A stretch of 8,161 nucleotides of DNA, taken from CAZILN01 sp964540005 (GTDB taxonomy: Bacteria; Bacteroidota; Bacteroidia; Bacteroidales; SM23-62). The DNA is taken from NCBI GenBank assembly GCA_964540005.1, contig CAZILN010000376.1, positions 1 to 8,161 of the forward strand, given 5' to 3'. The number at the start of each line of letters is the position of its first letter. The first letter of the stretch is position 1. The notes beneath the pieces were generated by a model. It saw only the letters and a list, made by a program, of their open reading frames with translations. It did not search any database and was not told where the DNA came from. Shown one piece after another: positions 1 to 6,568 of the stretch. The position numbers and the translations under genes were made by a program.

Positions 1-202
1 ATCCTAAACTAAAGTACCATTTACTGATGGTTAAAAGACTCTAAGCAATACCAATAATGGCTATAATTCGCAATATCCATTTCAGTATTTTTTCAATTTT
101 TTCATGAATTACAAGTGCTGGATAGAACTTTCTCCACTCAAACCTGATTAGAGTGTTGGAATTAATATAAAGATTTTTTGAAATTTAAATTTTCATCAAA
201 GC

Positions 203-1771
203 TTATTTGAAATACGTATTGTATTGTTCCTCTATCTTAAGGATTTCATCTTCAGTTAGTTCGCTGAATTCTATCTTCTTCGCTCGATTTGATAAAATTC
301 CATTGTTTTGATTCAGGAATCTAATCAATAGGGCCACAGTTTTATCCGGCATTTCAAAATTATCATCCAACCAGGCTTTCATTTGATCATAATTCTGGAG
401 GTAAGAGACTTCTTCAGGGATAACTGTTTTAATTGTATAATCAATACAGTCAAACAGAAATTCTGCCTGTACTGTTGCATCAAAGAATTTGTAGTAATCA
501 GCTGTCTCGTTTATAACTTCGACATTATGATCTTTTGTTGTTTTCCATTCAATGAAATCAAGTAATGGATGTGAATAGTTTTCAAGCACCTTCCGATAGT
601 CATTTATCCGTTCTAATATTGCGGCTGATACCGGGAAAATAATTCCCTGTGGTGTAAACTTCATCTTAGCCAGTATATGATGTATAAGATATCTATGGAT
701 TCTACCGTTGCCATCAACAAATGGATGCATAAAAACGAAACTAAATGCAATTATTGCAGCAGATAAAACAGGATGAAGTTCGGAATTCTCTAATTTGAAA
801 TCAGTTTCTATTAATCCATCCAATAATCCATTCAGGTCCTGCCATCGTGCTGAAATATGTTCTGGGATAGGTTCCCCAGTGCTTCTATCATGTTCTCCAA
901 CAAATCCTCCCTCTTTTCTGAATCCCATTTTGACGAACCTGCTATCATCAATAACAATTTGTTGAAGACGTAATAATTCTTCTTTTGATAATGGGTGGTT
1001 TCCGGCCTGACCTATCACCTTGCCCCATCTGGTTGCCCTACTATTTGATGGAGTTTCACCTTCAATGTTAAATGAAGCTTTCGAGTCCTTGAGCAGTAGA
1101 AAAGCCGAAGTTCTTAGCAGAATATCATTATGGACATTGCGTACAAACCCTGTTGTTTTTTCCGAAAGATCCTCTTTTATGTACTTTTCAAGCTTTTCAG
1201 TTCTACTGATTAAGGGGCAAAAATTGATTATGCCAGGCAGATTATTTCTTACACGATGGCGAGGTGAATTCATTCCTTTCCCAATAGTATATTGCAGATT
1301 ACTATCTATCAATGGGACATAATTACCTTCTTTTAAATCATTTAAATTCAACGTTTTTTGAATTAACCACTCATACAGAAACCAAATTTTGCGACTGTAT
1401 TGACTTAAAGGTTCACTTTGGACAAAACTTTCAATTACAAGTTCTTCAATTATTTCAAATAATTTCTTAAAAAATAGAAGATTGATACCCTCATACTTTA
1501 TACTGAAGACAAGATTTCCATACAATGTGTCTTGTGGTTTATGTCTTAGAGTAAAAACACTCCATTCAGGGATTTGATATTGTCTATGTTTTTCACTTAT
1601 AAGAGCCAATTTCCTGGGTATTGGCACAGCAAGATCTAAAGCATCTATTATTGCACCATAACCTACCAGCGTGCCTTTCTCAGGGGCCTGTCTTCCATGA
1701 AAAACAGTTATTTCTTTTGAAAAATGCAAAGTTTCAATTATTTCATGTGAAATACGATTATTATCAGCCAT
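203..1771 (-). CDS. Fic-domain protein (probable AMP transferase), self-inhibited type
   Basis: This 522-residue cytoplasmic protein has no signal peptide or membrane segment. Fic enzymes usually transfer AMP from ATP to hydroxyl groups of target proteins. The catalytic motif HPFVDGNGRIHR (residues 349-360) is complete: His349 is the general base, Asp353 the metal ligand, and the GNG loop with Arg357 and Arg360 binds phosphate. SFNIEG (233-238) fits the (S/T)xxxE(G/N) inhibitory helix. Because it lies N-terminal to the Fic motif in the same chain, it suggests a class II, self-inhibited enzyme. Residues about 284-320 fit the target-docking flap. The first 200 residues and the C-terminal part after about 410 are family-specific extensions I cannot name; the last 60 could be a small winged-helix-like domain. 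The ATG at 1771 follows a TATCTTTG box closely. No antitoxin gene is adjacent, which agrees with an internal inhibitor. The target is unknown. The Fic assignment is secure; AMPylation is inferred from intact residues. Confidence 0.95.
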   Translation of the reverse strand: MADNNRISHEIIETLHFSKEITVFHGRQAPEKGTLVGYGAIIDALDLAVPIPRKLALISEKHRQYQIPEWSVFTLRHKPQDTLYGNLVFSIKYEGINLLFFKKLFEIIEELVIESFVQSEPLSQYSRKIWFLYEWLIQKTLNLNDLKEGNYVPLIDSNLQYTIGKGMNSPRHRVRNNLPGIINFCPLISRTEKLEKYIKEDLSEKTTGFVRNVHNDILLRTSAFLLLKDSKASFNIEGETPSNSRATRWGKVIGQAGNHPLSKEELLRLQQIVIDDSRFVKMGFRKEGGFVGEHDRSTGEPIPEHISARWQDLNGLLDGLIETDFKLENSELHPVLSAAIIAFSFVFMHPFVDGNGRIHRYLIHHILAKMKFTPQGIIFPVSAAILERINDYRKVLENYSHPLLDFIEWKTTKDHNVEVINETADYYKFFDATVQAEFLFDCIDYTIKTVIPEEVSYLQNYDQMKAWLDDNFEMPDKTVALLIRFLNQNNGILSNRAKKIEFSELTEDEILKIEEQYNTYFK

Positions 1772-2232
1772 AGTTCATGAAATTTATTTATGCAAAGATA
1801 TGTGAAAAATATTTATAATGCATGAAATATAATTATTTTCCATCAATTGTTATGAAAAACATTTAATTCTTAGTTGCTGCTTATCTTACCAAATACAATT
1901 CTATAAATCCGATAGCTTTTTCTGAATTCAGTATAATGATATTTCAGTGAGAATATAAACTCAAGATTCCTGGCTACTGCATCCTTCTCATAGCGTTAGC
2001 AACAGATACAATCCAGTTAAATTTTGACCCGTCCAAAGCCGCTATTCTTCAATGATCAGTCTTTCAATAAAAACTTCATCATTATCAATGGGAATGCTTT
2101 TACACAAGCTACCATTCTTCGCTCTACGGTATTTCAAATACTGGAAATCGCCATCTTGAAGGATAGAGATTTTTCACTTCTGAATATCAGAATGATACAT
2201 TCCAAATGCAATACTTCGCTTAAGTTTAATAA
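1772..2232. other. AT-rich intergenic stretch without an assignable gene
   Basis: Apart from the Fic promoter region, I see no gene I can name here. A plus-strand frame starting at a TTG (2024-2248) stays open for 74 codons but resembles nothing I know. On the minus strand, three successive short open pieces in different frames look protein-like: about 2055-2178 in one frame, 1979-2056 in a second (containing FNWIVSVANAMRR), and 1870-1995 in a third (ending in FGKISSN and a stop). They may be the residue of a frame-broken gene, or chance. No tRNA, strong hairpin, or repeat was found. Confidence 0.4.
1793..1800 (-). promoter_or_regulatory. Putative Bacteroidota -7 promoter box of the Fic gene
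   Basis: Read on the minus strand this is TATCTTTG, a full match to the TAnnTTTG -7 consensus of the Bacteroidota primary sigma factor. It lies 21 bases before the Fic start codon, so the leader would be very short. No convincing -33 TTTG element is seen at the usual spacing, so the call rests on one box and its position. Confidence 0.5.
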
Positions 2233-2733
2233 AAAGGATCAAATGTAGCCTACGGGTACTATTATTCCGATTACAACGATGATCATCTGTTGAGTCATTA
2301 TGGCGGAAAAACCCGCATTCCTCTGTATAAACTGAAGGAAGAATATGCCCGTTTAAGTGCCTTGTCCCTGGAAGAGCTTACAGCTGATTCTCCTCTGGCG
2401 GTTGGTGAATATGCCCGGGATATACCTCCTCAGAAATTCTATAACCTGAACAGGGTTTCCTTTGATGAAATTCCGGACCCCGCCCGTGTGAAAGAGATTA
2501 TTAATTCCCTGGACGGCTGGAATAGATGGCTGATAACAGGGGGAATGACCAGCAACCCTTATAAGGGTGATGGACAAAAACAGGAACCTGGCGATAAGTA
2601 CGCTTCTACACATGTGGGGGATGACACAGACACTTCCCCATACAGGGATACCACCGATCAGGAGTACCTCTCCACCGGGAAATACATCGCAAACATGCGG
2701 CTTCTGATCAACTATATTGAATCGGTGAAATAA
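2233..2733 (+). pseudogene. Orphan C-terminal fragment, possibly of a secreted pectate-lyase-like protein
   Basis: An open frame runs from just after a stop at 2230-2232 to the TAA at 2731-2733, about 166 codons. Homology-like sequence appears to begin near 2245 (VAYGYYYSDYNDDHLL), upstream of the only plausible start, a TTG at 2290. There is no ATG start, signal peptide or promoter, so this looks like the tail of a longer gene whose 5' part is lost. The stretch ARVKEIINSLDGWNRW, followed after an Asp/Gly/Thr-rich insert by YLSTGKYIANMRLLINYI, recalls the C-terminal end of PL10-type pectate lyases, where a final helix follows an 'SLD..W' segment. I do not see the usual PL10 catalytic region, so the family is a guess. 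It could instead be a short expressed protein of unknown role. It lies directly before another truncated carbohydrate-related gene, which favours decay of a polysaccharide-degradation cluster. Confidence 0.5.
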
Positions 2734-2742
2734 ATTGAGTAA

Positions 2743-2955
2743 CTTTATTTGAAACAACACCTTAATTTTTTACCCGAAAAAGTTCTGATTAAGCTGACGA
2801 TACACAATATAGAAGATGCCGATCAGGCCAGGGCCTGGTTCACAGTACTACCAAGCTCAAGGCTGGGCACCATGCATATCATCCTGGCCGTTACGGATAC
2901 TTGTAGGCCAGCACTTACCCGCTATAAACGGGTGATCTTAAATATTGAGCCATAA
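2743..2955 (+). pseudogene. C-terminal remnant of an Sde182/DUF1593 protein
   Basis: This open frame is bounded upstream by a stop at 2740-2742 and ends with TAA at 2953-2955. Its last 27 residues, from MHIILAVTD to NIEP, match 16 of 27 positions of the C-terminus of the intact protein downstream (residues 453-479, IHIILKVTD to VLP). Before that, TIHNIEDADQARAWFTV aligns with PIQIGGAENAHGLYMAA of the same protein. This is the end of the beta-sandwich that closes Sde182-type proteins. The whole nucleoside-hydrolase-like domain, the signal peptide and a sensible start codon are missing; the only start option is a TTG at 2749. The DNA differs clearly from the intact copy, so this is an old paralogue, not a fresh duplication. 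It continues in the same reading frame as the preceding fragment, separated by stops at 2731 and 2740. Confidence 0.8.
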
Positions 2956-2993
2956 AAAGCACCGAAAATATGAATAGAATTTAATCTGAAATC

Positions 2994-4436
2994 ATGCGTA
3001 AAATGAAAACATTATTCTTTCCGTTTGCACTTTCATTAGTGCTTTTTTCATATACTGTCTGTGCACAGGCAGATCAAAAAAACAGGGTGATTATCCTGAG
3101 CGATATAGAAGCTGACCCTGATGATACTCAGTCCTTTGTTCGTTTGTTTTTGTATGTAAATGAAATAGACGTACAAGGATTAATAGCGACCACCTCCTGT
3201 TGGCATCAAACGAGTGTCGAACCAGAATCCATTATTAAGGTAGTTAGGGCCTATGGCAAAGTGCAGGCTAACCTTATTAAGCATGATGCTGGATTTCCCA
3301 GTGAAGAAGACCTCTTAAGGCTGGTAAAAGCGGGCCTTCCTGTTTATGGTATGCTTGGAGTTGGCGATGGGAAAGATTCAGAAGGTTCGGATTGGATTTT
3401 AGAAGTACTCGAAGAAAATGACGAGCGTCCATTATGGATATCTGTCTGGGGTGGCGTGAATACCCTCGCTCAGACTTTATATAAGATTAGAAACACCAAA
3501 TCAAAGAAGGAAGCAAATAGACTAATTTCAAAACTCAGGGTGTATACCATTTCAGACCAGGACGACAGCGGTATCTGGATCAGGAACAACTTCCCCGACT
3601 TGTTTTACATTGTTAGTCCGGGTGATGATTACGGCAGCGCAACATGGACCGGAATCAATACTTTTGTGAGAGGCATCAACAATGAAAAGATCAGTAATAC
3701 TTGGATAGCCCAAAACATTCAACAGGGCCACGGTCCTCTCGGGTCTGAATATCCTGATGTAGCCTGGGGAGTAGAAGGGGATACACCATCCTGGTTGTCA
3801 TTAATACCCAACGGACTCAATCAGCCGGAGCATCCGGAATGGGGTGGCTGGGGTGGCCGATATGAACTGTACAAGCCTGATTTTGCTCAGCTTAAGAAAG
3901 GGGGATCAGTGGTTCAAATAGCATCTGAGACAAGGGAAATCTGGACAAATGCAAATGATACTTATACCCCGTATGTTCATAGTGAATATGGAAGAGCAGT
4001 TCGAAAGGACTCAGCTTCCTTCTCAGGATACAAAGTGACCTTATGGCGTTGGCGGGACGACTTTCAAAATGATTTTGCCGCCAGGATGGATTGGTGCCTT
4101 CAATCCTATGAGGAAGCCAATCATCCGCCCGTTCCTGTATTGGTACATGCCGATAAATTTACTGTAAAATCTGGAGAGGTCTTTGGTTTGGATGCCAGCG
4201 CTTCCAACGATCCTGACGGAGATAATCTCAGTTTCCTATGGTTCAACTATCCGGAGGCTGGTTCATTTGAAACACCTATACAAATTGGAGGAGCGGAAAA
4301 TGCCCATGGGCTTTATATGGCAGCTCCCGAGGTTGAAGAAGAAGAAAACATTCATATTATTCTCAAAGTCACAGATAAGGGAACACCAGCCCTGTCCAGA
4401 TATAAACGAATCATTGTAACCGTCCTTCCGCATTAA
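2994..4436 (+). CDS. Secreted Sde182/DUF1593 nucleoside-hydrolase-like protein
   Basis: A 480-residue exported protein. Residues 1-24 form a signal peptide with a probable signal peptidase I cut after VCA; the second Met at codon 4 (3003) is an equally good start. Residues about 30-305 form the DUF1593 domain, related to inosine-uridine nucleoside hydrolases. SDIEADPDDTQS (36-47) is the Asp-rich, probably metal-binding strand-loop. Residues about 378-478 form a C-terminal beta-sandwich (Sde182 C-terminal type) ending in IHIILKVTD and RYKR. The founding member, Sde182 of Saccharophagus, was described as cellulose-binding, and such genes occur among polysaccharide-degradation genes. The substrate and exact reaction are unknown. 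The length is normal for the family and the frame is intact. A truncated paralogue tail ends 38 bases upstream. I see no clear TAnnTTTG box in that gap, so transcription could come from further upstream. Confidence 0.92.
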   Translation: MRKMKTLFFPFALSLVLFSYTVCAQADQKNRVIILSDIEADPDDTQSFVRLFLYVNEIDVQGLIATTSCWHQTSVEPESIIKVVRAYGKVQANLIKHDAGFPSEEDLLRLVKAGLPVYGMLGVGDGKDSEGSDWILEVLEENDERPLWISVWGGVNTLAQTLYKIRNTKSKKEANRLISKLRVYTISDQDDSGIWIRNNFPDLFYIVSPGDDYGSATWTGINTFVRGINNEKISNTWIAQNIQQGHGPLGSEYPDVAWGVEGDTPSWLSLIPNGLNQPEHPEWGGWGGRYELYKPDFAQLKKGGSVVQIASETREIWTNANDTYTPYVHSEYGRAVRKDSASFSGYKVTLWRWRDDFQNDFAARMDWCLQSYEEANHPPVPVLVHADKFTVKSGEVFGLDASASNDPDGDNLSFLWFNYPEAGSFETPIQIGGAENAHGLYMAAPEVEEEENIHIILKVTDKGTPALSRYKRIIVTVLPH

Positions 4437-4563
4437 TGGAAACATGTATGAAGTATTACCTGAATGATGATGGAAAGATATGTTTGTTTTCGTTTACATT
4501 TGGATTGTTCCCTTGTTATCAATTATTTTTCCACTAAATCCCATCAATATATATTCAAAAGCA

Positions 4564-4571
4564 TAACTTTG
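4564..4571 (+). promoter_or_regulatory. Putative Bacteroidota -7 promoter box before the PepSY-like gene
   Basis: TAACTTTG fully matches the TAnnTTTG -7 consensus and lies 22 bases before the ATG at 4594, a spacing similar to that at the Fic gene. No clear -33 TTTG is seen about 20 bases upstream. If real, it could drive the PepSY-like gene and possibly the efflux genes after it. Confidence 0.5.
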
Positions 4572-4593
4572 AATTAAAATTAAACCTACTGAA

Positions 4594-5112
4594 ATGAAGA
4601 AATTAATCATGTTTGCAGTGTTAGTTAGTTTTGGTTTTTTTGCCTGCCAATCCAATAAACCACCTGAAAATGTTCTGGATGCTTTCACGGGTAAATTCGC
4701 TGCTGCCGAAAAAGTAAAATGGGAGCAGGAAGAAGAAAATGAATGGGAAGCGGAATTTATAATGGGCGGAAAAGAAATGTCAGCCTGTTTCGATAATTCT
4801 GGCAACTGGTTTGAAACAGAAGGAGAAATTGAGATCGGGGAACTTTTACCAGCAATCCTTGATTCAATAGATATGAAATTTGAGGGATATGAAATTGAAG
4901 AAGCAGCAAGCATAGAAACAATTGAATTTTCAGGCTTTGAAATTATAATTGCAAAGGGGGATGAGAAATGGGAATTATTGATTAATGCTGAGGGAGAAAT
5001 ATCCAGTATGACGGAGATTGAGGTAAGTGATAACGATGAAGATAATGATGCTGATAATAATGAAGACGAAGATGAGGATGAAGACGATGATGAAGGAGAA
5101 GACAATGATTAA
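4594..5112 (+). CDS. PepSY-like lipoprotein with acidic C-terminal tail
   Basis: A 172-residue predicted lipoprotein. Residues 1-17 are a short signal peptide (MKK plus a hydrophobic core) followed by Cys18 in an FFAC lipobox. Residues about 25-140 resemble the Bacteroidota PepSY-like domain (DUF2874 type). The hallmark is AEKVKWEQ followed by a beta-hairpin with KEMSACFDNSGNWFETEGEI, and a second half with KWELLINAEGEI. The family is small, periplasmic or outer-membrane attached, and of no firmly known function. Residues 145-172 are unusual: 20 of 28 are Asp or Glu, and the rest are mostly Asn. This tail has no fold but could bind divalent cations. The protein as a whole is very acidic. The gene sits 86 bases before the efflux operon with no visible terminator between them, so a linked role in metal handling is possible but is inference. 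Confidence 0.9.
   Translation: MKKLIMFAVLVSFGFFACQSNKPPENVLDAFTGKFAAAEKVKWEQEEENEWEAEFIMGGKEMSACFDNSGNWFETEGEIEIGELLPAILDSIDMKFEGYEIEEAASIETIEFSGFEIIIAKGDEKWELLINAEGEISSMTEIEVSDNDEDNDADNNEDEDEDEDDDEGEDND
5028..5109 (+). repeat. GAT/GAA/GAC-rich low-complexity coding tract
   Basis: This purine-rich run of GAT, GAA, GAC, GAG and AAT codons encodes the acidic tail of the PepSY-like lipoprotein. The triplets form an imperfect repeat, so the tract could vary in length between strains by slippage while staying in frame. It also produces a long poly-Ser shadow frame on the minus strand, which is not a gene. Confidence 0.8.
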
Positions 5113-5198
5113 GGGAAAGACGAAGGCGCTATAGATGAATGTAATATAAAGAAATATTCAGAGAAACCACGACAGAATTAAAACAGTATTTCAACTTA

Positions 5199-6548
5199 AT
5201 GTGGCGACAGATTTTAATTAGAAATTTTTCATTGAACAGGCTTATTGCACTGGTTATTATTTTCATGTTCATGCCGGGTTGTGTTACTCGCACGATCTAT
5301 AATGAAAAATATGTATCCGATAAAATTGAACAAAGATCAGGTTATACTCTTTTAGAGGATACTTCAAATACTGTGTCATTACCCTCCGGGATCAGTCTGG
5401 AAGACGGTCTTTCGGTAGAAGAAGCAGTGGCCATTGCCCTTTGGAATAATCCTCAGCTCCAGGTTGATCTTGCTGATCTTGGATTTGCCCGTTCAGATCT
5501 GGTTGAAGCCGGTATGCTTCCCAACCCGGTTTTTTCTCTTATGTTTCCAGTCGGGCCAAAACAAATGGAGTACTCATTATCCTATGCAATTGACGTCTTG
5601 TGGCAGAGACCCAAAAGAGTTGCAGCTGCAAAACTGAATACTGAAAAAGTTGCCGAAAACCTGGTCAATCATGGATTAGCCCTGGTACGAAATGTCTATG
5701 TATCTTTTGCTGACCTGAATATGACCCTGGGGAAACTCAAAATAATGGAAGACAAGGCTGAATTAGATAATGAAATTGCAAAGATTGCTTCTTTAAGGAT
5801 GCAGGCCGGAGATATAAGTGAACTGGAAGTAACAGCATTTCACCTGGCGGCCTCCATAACTGAAGAAATGGCAGTATCTGCCCGTAGAGATATGGAAATC
5901 CAGAAAATCAGGTTTCTGACATTACTTGGATTACTGGCACAACAGTCTGACATACAAATCAATCCAGATCCTGTGAGCTTATCTGAAATTCCGGACACTG
6001 AACTGTTGATCAAAACCGGGCTTGCCTTTCGACCTGACCTTCGAGCAGCCGAACTAGAGATTGAAATAGCCGGTAAACGGCTCGGCTGGGAAAAATCAAA
6101 GATTTTTAACCTTACCGCCTTACTTGATGCAAATACCCAGGGTGCAGAGGGGTTTGAAATGGGACCGGGTGTCAATTTTCAGATACCACTGTTCTATTTT
6201 AACCAGGGTGGTACAAGCAGGGCCAGAACCGCCATTCAACAGGCGGCTGATAATTATCTCGTTTTGCAGCAATCCATAAGGGGTGAAATTCTTGAAACAT
6301 ACTATGGCTACATAGCCGCAAGGGAATCATATGAACTACTGGTAAATGAAATACTGCCGCAGGCCGAGCTGGCCCGTGAGAATGGAGAATTAGCTTATCT
6401 TTCAGGGGAGATTTCATACCTCGAATTCCTGGAGTTCAAGAAACAACTGCTCCAGACCCGTATAAGATATCTTGAAGCTGAAGCTGAAATCAGGAAAAAT
6501 ATTGCGGCAATTTATTATAGTATTGGAGGGAATGTGCTAGTTTTTTAA
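5199..6548 (+). CDS. TolC/CusC-type outer-membrane factor of an RND efflux system
   Basis: A 449-residue outer-membrane channel lipoprotein that lets a tripartite pump export its substrate. Residues 1-27 are a signal peptide ending in MPG-Cys28, a lipobox, so the mature protein is probably lipid-anchored as in CusC. Two OEP repeats are visible. The first, about 70-245, opens with LSVEEAVAIALWNNPQLQ and contains MLPNPVFSLMF. The second, about 265-440, opens with GLAFRPDLRAAELEIEIAG and contains GPGVNFQIPLFYFNQG. The paired helical stretches LRMQAGDISELEV and LAYLSGEISYLEFLEF occupy equivalent places in the two repeats, as expected for the periplasmic coiled-coil barrel. The length is typical. 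The adaptor gene follows after 20 bases. No promoter box is visible in the 86 bases upstream, so it may be read from the promoter before the PepSY-like gene. Confidence 0.93.
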   Translation: MWRQILIRNFSLNRLIALVIIFMFMPGCVTRTIYNEKYVSDKIEQRSGYTLLEDTSNTVSLPSGISLEDGLSVEEAVAIALWNNPQLQVDLADLGFARSDLVEAGMLPNPVFSLMFPVGPKQMEYSLSYAIDVLWQRPKRVAAAKLNTEKVAENLVNHGLALVRNVYVSFADLNMTLGKLKIMEDKAELDNEIAKIASLRMQAGDISELEVTAFHLAASITEEMAVSARRDMEIQKIRFLTLLGLLAQQSDIQINPDPVSLSEIPDTELLIKTGLAFRPDLRAAELEIEIAGKRLGWEKSKIFNLTALLDANTQGAEGFEMGPGVNFQIPLFYFNQGGTSRARTAIQQAADNYLVLQQSIRGEILETYYGYIAARESYELLVNEILPQAELARENGELAYLSGEISYLEFLEFKKQLLQTRIRYLEAEAEIRKNIAAIYYSIGGNVLVF

Positions 6549-6568
6549 CTGACAAAACATTTTAATAC

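Noticed and set aside
181..192. AT-only palindrome AAATTTAAATTT just after the Fic stop codon, considered as a terminator
   Set aside because: There is no GC in the stem, so it would be too weak for an intrinsic terminator, and such palindromes are common in AT-rich DNA.
1874..2003. GTTGCT / AGCAAC inverted pair flanking the intergenic region, considered as mobile-element ends
   Set aside because: Six-base arms are expected by chance at this distance, and no transposase or target-site duplication is seen.
2024..2248. Plus-strand open frame of 74 codons starting with TTG
   Set aside because: It begins directly after a stop, has only a TTG start, lies in AT-rich DNA, and has no recognisable motif or promoter; chance is a sufficient explanation.
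2353..2760. Minus-strand open frame of 135 codons
   Set aside because: It overlaps the plus-strand lyase-like fragment, which has the more protein-like, family-like sequence; the antisense product resembles nothing.
4440..4494. Short inverted repeat AAACAT / ATGTTT after the Sde182-type gene
   Set aside because: Six-base arms separated by more than 30 bases without GC content do not support a terminator hairpin.
4494..5105. Minus-strand open frame with a long poly-Ser run
   Set aside because: It is the antisense shadow of the GAT/GAA-rich tract of the PepSY-like gene, whose plus-strand product has a lipobox and a recognisable domain.
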